The notes under the pieces: generated by a model | Seen by the model: the letters and a program-made list of their open reading frames with translations, nothing else | What the model was told of the DNA's origin: nothing | The model's database searches: none | Source: Sulfurovum sp. | Lineage (GTDB): Bacteria; Campylobacterota; Campylobacteria; Campylobacterales; Sulfurovaceae | Assembly (NCBI GenBank): GCA_023955225.1 | Contig: JAGSGJ010000007.1 | Span: forward strand, 4,209 to 68,208 | DNA: 64,000 bases | Direction of reading: 5' to 3' | Shown here: positions 1-7,853 of the stretch, one piece after another | Position numbering within the stretch: the stretch's first letter is position 1 | Layout: the number at the start of each line of letters is the position of its first letter | Position numbers and translations under genes: made by a program

Positions 1-578
1 GAGATAATCCCACCTACACGGGGAAGTACTTTTTTCATACCAAAATCAACTATCTTATCTACAACACCACTTCTATTTTGTTTTGTAAATTCTAAGATAA
101 CTACAATACCATTTGGCTTTAATGCACGGTTAAACTCTTGTAGTGCTTCTACTCTGTCTACAACATTACGTATACCATAAGAGATAGAAATGACATCCGT
201 ACTCTCATCTGCTATAGGAAGTTTCTGGGCTTTACCTTCAATAAATTCTGCGAAATCTACTTTTCTTTTTGCTACTTCCAGCATACCTACAGAAGGGTCA
301 ATACCTACATATTTTTCAATATTTACACCATTTTTCTTTGCTTGTTCTTTCCAGTAAATAAGCAGGTCACCAGTCCCTGTAGCTACATCTGTGACCTGTG
401 TTAACTCTTTTTTGTCCAGTATTTCAAATGCTTTATCACAGCCTTTTTTACGCCACTGGATATCTATACCAAAGCTTAATACCCTATTCGCAAGGTCATA
501 AGTTGATGCAATATCATCAAACATCGTGACGATCTTTTCTTGTTTTTCTTGTTTATCTGTTAATTTTTCAATGCCCAA
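1..578 (-). CDS. ubiE: Demethylmenaquinone methyltransferase (UbiE/MenG), 3' end cut by window
   Basis: SAM-dependent C-methyltransferase of the last menaquinone step, cytosolic. Translating the minus strand gives a class I methyltransferase: a 'DVATGTGDLL' SAM-binding loop, then 'VGIDPSVGMLEVAKRK' and 'ISISYGIRNV', all typical of UbiE/MenG. About 192 codons are present and the C-terminus lies beyond base 1. The best start is TTG at 578, because GGAG sits 8 nt upstream inside the end of ribD; an ATG at 524 is the alternative but would remove residues family members usually have. It overlaps ribD by 11 bp, so the two are probably cotranscribed. Family is certain; the start is likely. Confidence 0.9.
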   Translation of the reverse strand, partial: MGIEKLTDKQEKQEKIVTMFDDIASTYDLANRVLSFGIDIQWRKKGCDKAFEILDKKELTQVTDVATGTGDLLIYWKEQAKKNGVNIEKYVGIDPSVGMLEVAKRKVDFAEFIEGKAQKLPIADESTDVISISYGIRNVVDRVEALQEFNRALKPNGIVVILEFTKQNRSGVVDKIVDFGMKKVLPRVGGII

Positions 579-1560
579 TCTGTTTGCTCCATATCATCAA
601 ATCTATATCTTTCTTATCTTGATGTAGAAAATGTAAATTCATAGTTGTATTATAGGTTAAATTATTCGTAGATAGCTTAGGTGTTTGGTAAAGTAGCATC
701 CAATCTATTTTCTCTTGAAGTGCCTTTAGCATGCCTTCTCCCCCCTCTACCAGAACAAATGAAGGTTTCTCTAAAAAATCCAATGAGTTGATGATCTCTA
801 CACTCCGATTTTTAACACTAAAAAGTGGAATATCTCTATCAAAATTATCCTCATGAGCATAGATCTTGATAGCTGGTGCCTTCGCATCTATAAAGCGACA
901 GTCCAAAGTAGGTCTGTCTTCTCTTACTGTATTACCGCCTATAAGCAATGTATCGCACACTTCTCTTAGCTGATGTACATGGGTTAAAGAAGCTTTAGAG
1001 CTCAAGTAACCTCCACCGATACGACCATTTGTTGTCTGTGCAAGTTTAAAGAGAACAAAGGCTCTTTTTTGCCATATCATAAAAGGTTCTAAGAGGCTTT
1101 GACACTCCTCTTCAAGTACACCTGTGCAAGCATTATTCAACTTCTTCATTCCGCCATCATGACCCTCTATAGGATCTTGTATGCCTATGACTACTCTCTT
1201 TAATGCCAGTGACTCTAGTAACGAAGCACAAGACGGTGTTTTCCCCTCATGAGAACAAGGTTCAAGTGTGACATAAATAGTGCATTGAGAAAAAAAATCT
1301 TTGGGGAGTGCTAAAAGAAAGGTGTGTGCTTTTTTGGCATCATTGGGATCGAAATCTAATTGCGTATTGGAAAGTGTTTCGTAAGCTGAAATCAAAGCTA
1401 ACACTTCAGCATGTGAAGTACCTGCTTTTTGATGCGCCGAGATGGCTAAAATATTACCGTCCAAGGTGACAACTGCACCTACTGCTGGATTAGGGTATGT
1501 TAAGCCTTGGTATTCCCAAGCTTTGTCGAGAGCAAGTTGCATATAAAATTCGTCTCTCAT
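568..1560 (-). CDS. ribD: Bifunctional riboflavin deaminase/reductase RibD
   Basis: Catalyses two consecutive riboflavin steps, deamination then side-chain reduction of the pyrimidine intermediate. The N-terminal deaminase has the zinc site: HAE at residues 50-52, Pro-Cys at 101-102 and Cys111 ('TLEPCSHEGKTPSC'). The stretch between HAE and the second half (about residues 60-92) is long. The C-terminal half (from about 165, 'FKLAQTTNGRIGG', 'IGGNTVREDRPTL') is the reductase domain. The 330-aa length fits the family. It lies 30 bp downstream of rimP and overlaps ubiE. Confidence 0.95.
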   Translation of the reverse strand: MRDEFYMQLALDKAWEYQGLTYPNPAVGAVVTLDGNILAISAHQKAGTSHAEVLALISAYETLSNTQLDFDPNDAKKAHTFLLALPKDFFSQCTIYVTLEPCSHEGKTPSCASLLESLALKRVVIGIQDPIEGHDGGMKKLNNACTGVLEEECQSLLEPFMIWQKRAFVLFKLAQTTNGRIGGGYLSSKASLTHVHQLREVCDTLLIGGNTVREDRPTLDCRFIDAKAPAIKIYAHEDNFDRDIPLFSVKNRSVEIINSLDFLEKPSFVLVEGGEGMLKALQEKIDWMLLYQTPKLSTNNLTYNTTMNLHFLHQDKKDIDLMIWSKQIGH

Positions 1561-1590
1561 AGCAACTTCTCCTTTACTTAAAAGCTAAAT

Positions 1591-2022
1591 TTAGTTCCAG
1601 TCAAAATAGGTTTTTGCTGTACCTAGTGCCCCATATTTAAAGCTCTCATCACCCTGTTTTGTTTCAACAACGATACCATCATTGTCTGCACTTTTCAGTA
1701 CGCCCTTAAGTTTATCACCACCTGTGATTTTAAGCTTCACTTTTTCACCAATTGCATTTTTAAAGTGCACAGGTTTTGTCAGTTTTCTATCTATACCAGG
1801 AGAACTGACCTCCAAACGGTATTTTTGACTCATAGGAGGGTGAACATCTAAAAAAGGTGAGAGTTCATGAGAGATTGTAGCACAGAGGTCAAGACTTACT
1901 CCACCCACTTTTGTCACTAAAATACGAAAAATACTCTCTTCGAATTCAGTTACTATCTCGATATCATACAATGCTGCATCATTGGCTTCTATAATTTTAG
2001 CGATTTGTGTTTCAAGATTCAT
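1591..2022 (-). CDS. rimP: Ribosome maturation factor RimP
   Basis: 30S subunit assembly factor, cytosolic. The 143-aa protein begins MNLETQIAKII and shows the RimP signatures 'SPGIDRKLTKPVHFKNAIGE' (junction of the two domains) and a C-terminal SH3-like domain. I place the start at ATG 2022, because GGAG lies 8 nt upstream ('gaggagtctacag'); a longer frame opens at 2040 but lacks this spacing. The start overlaps the rbfA stop by 11 bp, so the two assembly factors are translationally coupled. The infB-rbfA-rimP order matches other Campylobacterota. Confidence 0.93.
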   Translation of the reverse strand: MNLETQIAKIIEANDAALYDIEIVTEFEESIFRILVTKVGGVSLDLCATISHELSPFLDVHPPMSQKYRLEVSSPGIDRKLTKPVHFKNAIGEKVKLKITGGDKLKGVLKSADNDGIVVETKQGDESFKYGALGTAKTYFDWN

Positions 2023-2398
2023 CTGTAGACTCCTCATCATCTTTAGAATTTCTAGTACCTATTTGTTTAAAAAGGTCTTCTATTCGACTTACTTTTTCCA
2101 ACTGATGATCAAACTCAAAGGTAAATCTTGGGGCTTTGAACCACCCTTCACTTTGCTTACAATGGTTTTGTATATATCCAGACACGGCTCGTAACTGTTT
2201 AAGAGCCTCACCCTGTTCTTTCTCACTCAGAAATGAAGTATCCATATAGACCTTAGCATCAGATCTACCTTTTGAACAAACAACATCAGTGACGGTAAGC
2301 CCATTGATGCGCTCATCATCCAAGCTACCGAGTGCTTCAGGAATAATCTCTTTGAGTACAGATTCTACACGATGTCTTTTAATCTCTTCATGTGTCAT
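2012..2398 (-). CDS. rbfA: Ribosome-binding factor A
   Basis: Small KH-fold protein that binds the 30S subunit and helps 16S rRNA 5'-end maturation. The 128-aa sequence starts 'MTHEEIKRHRVESVLKEII' and contains 'DVVCSKGRSDAKVYMD' (KH-like core) and 'APRFTFEFD' near the C-terminus, as in RbfA. It sits between infB and rimP. Its ATG overlaps the stop of a possible 31-codon ORF by 4 bp (ATGA). Confidence 0.93.
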   Translation of the reverse strand: MTHEEIKRHRVESVLKEIIPEALGSLDDERINGLTVTDVVCSKGRSDAKVYMDTSFLSEKEQGEALKQLRAVSGYIQNHCKQSEGWFKAPRFTFEFDHQLEKVSRIEDLFKQIGTRNSKDDEESTDES

Positions 2399-2490
2399 CT
2401 TTGACCTTTCTTATCCATAATGCGACCAGTCGCATGAGCCAACTGCTGAAGTTTACTCAGCGTTAGCGTAATCATTTGGGCTTTGTTCAA
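2395..2490 (-). CDS. Possible 31-aa ORF between infB and rbfA
   Basis: Not recognised. The roughly 100-bp gap between the infB stop (2499) and the rbfA start (2398) holds an uninterrupted frame from TTG at 2490 to TGA at 2395-2397. It encodes a basic, possibly helical peptide beginning LNKAQMITLTLSKLQQL. AGGA lies 6 nt before the TTG, and the stop overlaps the rbfA ATG as ATGA, the usual coupling geometry in this operon. Thirty stop-free codons can arise by chance, so it may only be a translational bridge into rbfA. Confidence 0.4.
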   Translation of the reverse strand: MNKAQMITLTLSKLQQLAHATGRIMDKKGQR

Positions 2491-2498
2491 ATGACGTC

Positions 2499-5210
2499 CT
2501 ATAATGTAACTTGTTCTTCAACATCTTTGAATGTTTCAATCACATCGCCATCTTTAATATCATTAAAGTTTTCAAGCATGATACCACACTCATAACCGTT
2601 CTTCACTTCTTTAGCATCTTCGTTGAAACGCTTAAGTGAAGAAATAGTACTTTCATATACAACAACACCATCACGGATAAGTCTGGCTTTAGAGTTTCTT
2701 GTGATCACACCATCAGAGACTTTACATCCTGCAATAGTACCAACCTTAGCGACAATAAATGTCTCACGTACATCCGCTTGTCCAGTTACTTCTTCAGAAA
2801 TCACAGGACTCATCATACCACCAAGAAGTGCTTTCACATCATCAAGAAGATCATAAATAATAGAGTAAGAACGTATCTCAATACCTAGCTCTTTTGACTT
2901 CTTCTTCACTGCACCTGTTGGACGTACATTAAATCCAAGTACAACAGCATGTTCAGATGCATCAGCAAGTGCAAGATCACTCTCGCTCACTCCACCCACA
3001 CCTTCATGAATGATATTGACTTTTACTTCTTCATTTCTAAGTTTCTCTAAGCTGCCTTTGATAGCTTCAAGAGAACCTTGAACATCCGCTTTTATGATAA
3101 CTGGAAGTGACTTGAGCTGTCCTTCAGCAATAAGTGCAGAAAGATCATCAAGAGATGCTTTCGTACTTTTAGAAAGTTGCTTAGTTCTGTCATATTCAGC
3201 TCTTTTCTCAGCCAATTCACGTACTTCTCTATCTGTATCCATTACGATAAGTTCATCACCGGCTCCAGGTACTTCGTTAAGCCCTACGATAGCTGCTGGT
3301 GTACTTGGTCCGATCTCTTTCACATTACTTCCGTCATCAAGTCTAATCGCCTTGATACGTCCATATGTTTTACCTACGATCACATTATCACCGATACGTA
3401 ATGTACCATTTTTGATAATGACATTCGCAACGGGTCCAAAACCTTTTTCAAGAGAACTTTCAACCACAACAGCCTTCGCTTTTCTAGTTGGATCCGCTTT
3501 TAGCTCCATCACTTCTGCTTGTAAAAGAATCGTCTCAAGTAGCTCATCTATACCCATACCAGAGTGTGCAGAGACAGGAACGAATTCATACTCTCCACCC
3601 CAATCTGTTGCCATAACACCTATCTCTGAAAGTTGAGATTTAACGTTATCCGGGTTTGCACTCTCTTTATCCATTTTATTAATGGCAACGATAAGAGGTA
3701 CACCCGCTGCTTTCGTATGTGCAATCGCTTCTTTGGTTTGTGGCATTACACCGTCATCTGCTGCAACAACAATAATAACGATATCTGTTGCCTGTGCTCC
3801 ACGTGAACGCATTTCTGTAAATGCTTCGTGACCTGGGGTATCCACAAAAGTGATCTTCTTACCATTTCTTTCTACCTGGTAAGCACCTACGTGTTGTGTA
3901 ATACCACCGGCTTCTTTATCTGCTACTTTTGAAGTGCGAATTCGGTCAAGAAGTGATGTCTTACCATGATCAACGTGTCCCATGATCGTAATAACAGGTG
4001 GTCTTTCTTCAAGATTCTCATCTTCTACTGCATCATAAGCATCTGCATAATCAAGCTCATCAAGTGGGTTGATCGTCGTGACTTCAACTTCAAACTCTTC
4101 GGCTAATATTTCGATTTCATCTTTATTTAAAAAGTCATTCTTTGTTACCATCATACCAAGTGCAAAAAGTACACCGACAACTTCACCGACAGAACGGTTT
4201 ACTTTTTCAGCAAACTCATAAACCCTTACATTTTCAGGGATCTCTACGGAAGTGACTACTTCTGTATTTTCCACTTTATCATACTTCTTACGTTTACCAC
4301 CACGCTTAAGTGAACGTTTTTGTTGAGGCCGGAATGGTTGTCTACCTTTAAGAGGTCCACCATTTGCCGCTTCTCTCTTTTTCGCTTCTTCTTTACGTTT
4401 TTGTTCTTGACGCATCATATCTTCATAAATATTTTTATCAGAGAAATCTAAAAGTACTACTTCTTCACCACCAAAACCGCTATCTATCTCAGTACTCATA
4501 CTGTCATGGTTGAAAATATCTATCTTCTTACCAGTATCTCTGGCTTCTGCTATTTTCTTAGGTTTCTTTTTTGCTATATATTGCTCACCCATAGAAATCT
4601 TAGTTCCTGCTCTTACCGGTGCTGGCTTCGCTTTTCTAACGATTTTTATTCCGGCACGGGAAAGTATTTTTCTCTTTGGTTTATCTTCATCTTCTGCAGT
4701 AGGTGCTTCAGGTTCTGTTTTCTTACTTACAACAGAAATACCTTTACGTTTTTTCACCTCTTTAACTACAGGTTTTTCAACGATTTCTTCAGAGGTCTCT
4801 GAAGTCACTGTTTCAACTTTCTCTTCTGTTATGACTTCAGGAGTATCCACAGCAGTTTCAACTGCCGCTACTTCGGAATCTGCAGTTTCAACTGCCGCTA
4901 CTTCGGAATCTGCAGTTTCAACTACCGCTACTTCAGGATCTGTAGTTTCAACTTCTGGGGTTGAGACTTTCTTTTCAACCACTTCTACTTTTTTCTTAAC
5001 TACAGTAATTTTTGCTTTGCTACCTGGTTTATTAAACCCTTTTGGTAAGGTTCCGCTAATCGCATAATCTACGAGGATACCAGCATTTTCCATGCTAATT
5101 GTACTGTTGGCTGCTTTTACATCAAAACCTAACTCTTTGGCTTTGTCTAGCAAATCTCCGTTTGACAATCCCGCTTCTTCTGCTATTTCTTGGATTTTAA
5201 CTTTATCCAT
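2499..5210 (-). CDS. infB: Translation initiation factor IF-2
   Basis: GTPase that brings fMet-tRNA to the 30S subunit. The 903-aa protein starts with the IF2N domain ('MDKVKIQEIAEEAGLSN'), followed by a long charged Val/Glu/Thr-rich linker (about residues 70-330). The G domain holds G1 'GHVDHGKT' near residue 405, G3 'DTPGHEAF' near 458 and G4 'NKMD' near 510; the C-terminal IF2 domains follow. The linker contains three tandem 30-bp repeats (4861-4950), seen as repeated 'VETADSEVAA'. ylxR is immediately upstream and rbfA downstream. Confidence 0.98.
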   Translation of the reverse strand: MDKVKIQEIAEEAGLSNGDLLDKAKELGFDVKAANSTISMENAGILVDYAISGTLPKGFNKPGSKAKITVVKKKVEVVEKKVSTPEVETTDPEVAVVETADSEVAAVETADSEVAAVETAVDTPEVITEEKVETVTSETSEEIVEKPVVKEVKKRKGISVVSKKTEPEAPTAEDEDKPKRKILSRAGIKIVRKAKPAPVRAGTKISMGEQYIAKKKPKKIAEARDTGKKIDIFNHDSMSTEIDSGFGGEEVVLLDFSDKNIYEDMMRQEQKRKEEAKKREAANGGPLKGRQPFRPQQKRSLKRGGKRKKYDKVENTEVVTSVEIPENVRVYEFAEKVNRSVGEVVGVLFALGMMVTKNDFLNKDEIEILAEEFEVEVTTINPLDELDYADAYDAVEDENLEERPPVITIMGHVDHGKTSLLDRIRTSKVADKEAGGITQHVGAYQVERNGKKITFVDTPGHEAFTEMRSRGAQATDIVIIVVAADDGVMPQTKEAIAHTKAAGVPLIVAINKMDKESANPDNVKSQLSEIGVMATDWGGEYEFVPVSAHSGMGIDELLETILLQAEVMELKADPTRKAKAVVVESSLEKGFGPVANVIIKNGTLRIGDNVIVGKTYGRIKAIRLDDGSNVKEIGPSTPAAIVGLNEVPGAGDELIVMDTDREVRELAEKRAEYDRTKQLSKSTKASLDDLSALIAEGQLKSLPVIIKADVQGSLEAIKGSLEKLRNEEVKVNIIHEGVGGVSESDLALADASEHAVVLGFNVRPTGAVKKKSKELGIEIRSYSIIYDLLDDVKALLGGMMSPVISEEVTGQADVRETFIVAKVGTIAGCKVSDGVITRNSKARLIRDGVVVYESTISSLKRFNEDAKEVKNGYECGIMLENFNDIKDGDVIETFKDVEEQVTL
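4861..4950. repeat. Three 30-bp tandem repeats inside infB linker
   Basis: The unit 'actgccgctacttcggaatc' plus ten more bases occurs at 4861-4890 and 4891-4920 identically, and at 4921-4950 with a few changes. It is in frame (10 codons) and encodes a repeated Val-Glu-Thr-Ala-Asp-Ser-Glu-Val-Ala-Ala segment in the disordered N-terminal linker of IF-2. Copy number could change without a frameshift. Confidence 0.95.
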
Positions 5211-5239
5211 TCTTGATTAACTCCTTTAATATAATGCAA

Positions 5240-5494
5240 TTACTTGCATGAGCTGACTTCTAAGGTCAACTTTGTCACTAACTTAGTGAATTGTTCTGCA
5301 TCTTGTTTAAAACGCTTCACTAAGCCTTTGATTTTTTTCTCATTTGTTCTACAAACATCACAAAGGTAAAAACTTCTTCCTTTACCATCAAATGCTACTA
5401 CTTCGTTACCCTCTTGTTTTAATCGAATCAAAGTGTTTTGAGGATGTCTACTTCGGCAAGCGATGCACATACGTGTTGGCTGTGATTTTTTCAT
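5240..5494 (-). CDS. ylxR: YlxR-family RNA-binding protein (DUF448)
   Basis: Small basic protein of the YlxR family, usually encoded next to infB and linked to RNA binding (RNase P modulation in some bacteria). The 84-aa protein has the N-terminal 'MCIACRSRHPQNTLIRL' and the central 'GKGRSFYLCDVCR', giving two Cys pairs, with a Lys-rich C-terminus. It lies between thrB and infB with short spacers, the conserved context. Confidence 0.88.
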   Translation of the reverse strand: MKKSQPTRMCIACRSRHPQNTLIRLKQEGNEVVAFDGKGRSFYLCDVCRTNEKKIKGLVKRFKQDAEQFTKLVTKLTLEVSSCK

Positions 5495-5529
5495 GCGTAT
5501 TATACCTAAAAAGAGATTAAGCGTACTGC

Positions 5530-6411
5530 TTAACTTTTGGTTGTGACACCATTATTGTCCAAAGAGAGAACAAAAACCCTGAATTGAGGGAAACGCGCTT
5601 GTAACATTTCTGCCATTTTATCTGCATCTTTATCGTATGCAAGGTTAAAAAATGTAGAACCTGAACCTGAAAGGGTACTCATAAGGGCACCGTGTTTCAG
5701 TGCCAACTTCTGCACATCAAATAGTTCAGGCATCATTTTCATTCGTCTTGCCTGATGTAATTTATCTTTGGATGCAATACGTAAAAGATCCCAAGATTCA
5801 CTCATAAAAAGTGCCGTCATGTATGATGAACGGGAAAGAGAATACACTGTTTCCTCTTTTCTGTACATTTTAGGCAATATCGTACGAGATTTAGCCGTAG
5901 AGATGGTGCGGTTCGGTACAACCACTACGGCCCTTAAATACTCAGGCATACGTCTTTTTTTACTATAAACTCTGTCGCCTTCCACACAGGCAACATTAAA
6001 GCCACCCATTACTGCAGGTGTAATGTTATCCGGGTGATGTTCATAGCGCAGTGCTTGATTGAGTATTTCTCTTTTGTTGTATTTTTTATCTGCAGCAGTA
6101 TATGCAGCACTCAACGCAGCCACGATAACCGCTGAAGAACTTCCAAGTCCTCTTGAAATGGGAATACGGTTAGTAAACTCAAACCTAAAATTATCATCCC
6201 TGCCCGTAAGTCTTTTATAATTTTCATTAAAAATACTTAAAAACAATGAATTCTTTTTGATCTTAGGGTTGTCAGCACCCTCTCCATTCGTGGAGATACT
6301 TAAAAATTTTGAAGGTGTAATAGTAATTTCATTTCTTAGATCTACTGCAAGACCCAGGGTATCAAATCCAGGTCCTAAGTTTGCAGAGGTTGCGGGTACG
6401 CTTATAAACAT
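5530..6411 (-). CDS. thrB: Homoserine kinase
   Basis: GHMP-family kinase that phosphorylates homoserine in threonine synthesis. The N-terminus is 'MFISVPATSANLGPGFDTLG', and the GHMP ATP-binding loop 'PISRGLGSSSAVIVAAL' follows at about residues 85-100; a C-terminal 'STLSGSGSTFF' completes the fold. I trim the open frame (which extends to 6465) to ATG 6411, since AAGGA lies 5 nt upstream and the family begins here. This gives 293 aa and a 13-bp gap to the tsaB-like gene. thrB in a translation operon matches Campylobacter. Confidence 0.95.
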   Translation of the reverse strand: MFISVPATSANLGPGFDTLGLAVDLRNEITITPSKFLSISTNGEGADNPKIKKNSLFLSIFNENYKRLTGRDDNFRFEFTNRIPISRGLGSSSAVIVAALSAAYTAADKKYNKREILNQALRYEHHPDNITPAVMGGFNVACVEGDRVYSKKRRMPEYLRAVVVVPNRTISTAKSRTILPKMYRKEETVYSLSRSSYMTALFMSESWDLLRIASKDKLHQARRMKMMPELFDVQKLALKHGALMSTLSGSGSTFFNLAYDKDADKMAEMLQARFPQFRVFVLSLDNNGVTTKS

Positions 6412-6424
6412 CGTTGTCCTTATT

Positions 6425-6895
6425 TTAAACAGCTGGCAGTATGTAGTCAGGTGTTGATTCTTCATCTAATTCAAGATCTTGAATACTCTGAGGTAATGTA
6501 AAATTTACATTAACTGGTTGTTCATATTTTTTTGTAATTATAGTCTCTTTTTCCTTGATAAAATAAAGATTTCCTATCGCTTTGATAGGTTCCCCTCCAT
6601 TTAAAGTAAAACCGCTACATCCCACACACTTAATTCCTTGCATAATTTCTATCGTTTTAAGCATAATATAGGTGAGTTTTATAGCCATATAAGACCCGGG
6701 ACCTCGGGTATATATAATCGTAGAGATATCATATTTGTCTAAACATTCTTTAATCAAAGGCAAAAGGATTTGGGACGTTTTTAACTCACTGGATAGTGTG
6801 TCAATAAGCTTACCCTCTTCGTATACCCCTAACATAAGAGGTGAAGAGATAGATATAATGAGAAGTTCGTATCTCCTAGGCAAAGCTTTTTGCAA
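6425..6895 (-). CDS. tsaB: TsaB-like tRNA threonylcarbamoyladenosine protein, short form
   Basis: Likely the non-catalytic partner of TsaD in making t6A37 on ANN-decoding tRNAs. The 156-aa protein has an ASKHA-type start ('YELLIISISSPLMLGVYEEG') and the diagnostic 'YTRGPGSYMAIKLTY' (E. coli TsaB has RGPGSF). It is shorter than the roughly 230-aa proteobacterial form, ending soon after the first domain, as small Campylobacterota versions appear to do. It overlaps the lpxC stop by 20 bp. Identity is probable rather than certain because of the reduced second domain. Confidence 0.75.
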   Translation of the reverse strand: MQKALPRRYELLIISISSPLMLGVYEEGKLIDTLSSELKTSQILLPLIKECLDKYDISTIIYTRGPGSYMAIKLTYIMLKTIEIMQGIKCVGCSGFTLNGGEPIKAIGNLYFIKEKETIITKKYEQPVNVNFTLPQSIQDLELDEESTPDYILPAV

Positions 6896-7760
6896 ATGCT
6901 CTACTTTGTAACTCTTCTACTGCTACAAGCTCATAGTTTTTACTGTCTGAAAGTAATTTAGAAGTGAGTTTATAATTCAGATCGTGACTTCCTGCAAATG
7001 ATTCATATTTAGCCAGTATATTGTGCCCAGAGACCATCATGTCTCCCATGGCATCTAAGATCTTATGTCTTGCAAATTCATTCTCAAAACGTAATCCTTC
7101 AGGATTGAGGACTTTATGATCATCAAGTCCTATGGCATTTTGAAGTGTTGCTCCAAGTGCCAGGTTCTGACTTTGAAGATACTGTATATCTTTAGCAAAC
7201 CCGAATGTTCTTGCTCTTGCGATCTCTTCCACAAAATTTTTAGTACTAAAGTCAAAATGCTCTTTCTGATCACCGATTACAGGATGGTCAAATTTGATAC
7301 GAAAATCAAATTGTGCACTGTCATGAGGTAAGAGACGCACAAATTTATCACCTTCACGTATCTCAACAGGTTGTTTAACACAAATAATTTTCTTTGCTGC
7401 ATCCTGCTCTTGGATACCTGCTTCTTCCAACAGAAGACAAAAAGAGATGGATGAACCATCCATGATCGGCATCTCATTTCCATCTACGATCACACGCATA
7501 TTGTCTATACCATAGGCGTATACTGAAGAGAGAAAGTGCTCTATCGTAGAGATATACCCTTTCTCATTTCCTATCACCGTAGCCATACGTGTATCAATCA
7601 CTGAGTCAGGAGAAAGTGGTATACTCATCGCTAGATCTTCACGATAGAACATAATACCGGCATCTACATCAAGCGGCTCAAGTCTTAACTTGATCGGCTC
7701 ACCTTTATGTAAACCGATACCCACAACTTCAACGGGTCTTTTCAGTGTTCTTTGCTGCAT
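6876..7760 (-). CDS. lpxC: UDP-3-O-acyl-N-acetylglucosamine deacetylase LpxC
   Basis: Zinc deacetylase, committed step of lipid A synthesis. It starts 'MQQRTLKRPVEVVGIGLHKG' and has the zinc His in 'STIEHFLSS' and the second metal site 'HKILDAMGDM' (His and Asp). Length 294 aa is normal. The ATG is preceded by AGGAG. It leads a minus-strand run into the translation genes, and a 14-bp perfect palindrome lies in its promoter region. Confidence 0.97.
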   Translation of the reverse strand: MQQRTLKRPVEVVGIGLHKGEPIKLRLEPLDVDAGIMFYREDLAMSIPLSPDSVIDTRMATVIGNEKGYISTIEHFLSSVYAYGIDNMRVIVDGNEMPIMDGSSISFCLLLEEAGIQEQDAAKKIICVKQPVEIREGDKFVRLLPHDSAQFDFRIKFDHPVIGDQKEHFDFSTKNFVEEIARARTFGFAKDIQYLQSQNLALGATLQNAIGLDDHKVLNPEGLRFENEFARHKILDAMGDMMVSGHNILAKYESFAGSHDLNYKLTSKLLSDSKNYELVAVEELQSRAFAKSFA

Positions 7761-7792
7761 TACATTCTCCTTTCTCTTTATTTATTGCCCGT

Positions 7793-7833
7793 ATTATAGT
7801 ATAAAATTATAATTATTGCAAAGTGTACACTTT
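7793..7833 (-). promoter_or_regulatory. lpxC promoter with 14-bp palindrome
   Basis: Reading the minus strand, a TATAAT hexamer lies at 7798-7793, about 33 nt before the lpxC ATG. The perfect palindrome AAAGTGTACACTTT occupies 7820-7833, where a -35 element and its upstream flank would be, followed (plus-strand sense) by a partial echo 'gtggacacttt'. This looks like a protein-binding operator. The binding factor is unknown. Confidence 0.45.
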
Positions 7834-7853
7834 TACTGTGGACACTTTGTGGA

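Noticed and set aside
3094..3636. 180-aa plus-strand ORF within infB
   Set aside because: Antisense shadow of a conserved GTPase gene; Ser-rich composition is typical of the complementary frame.
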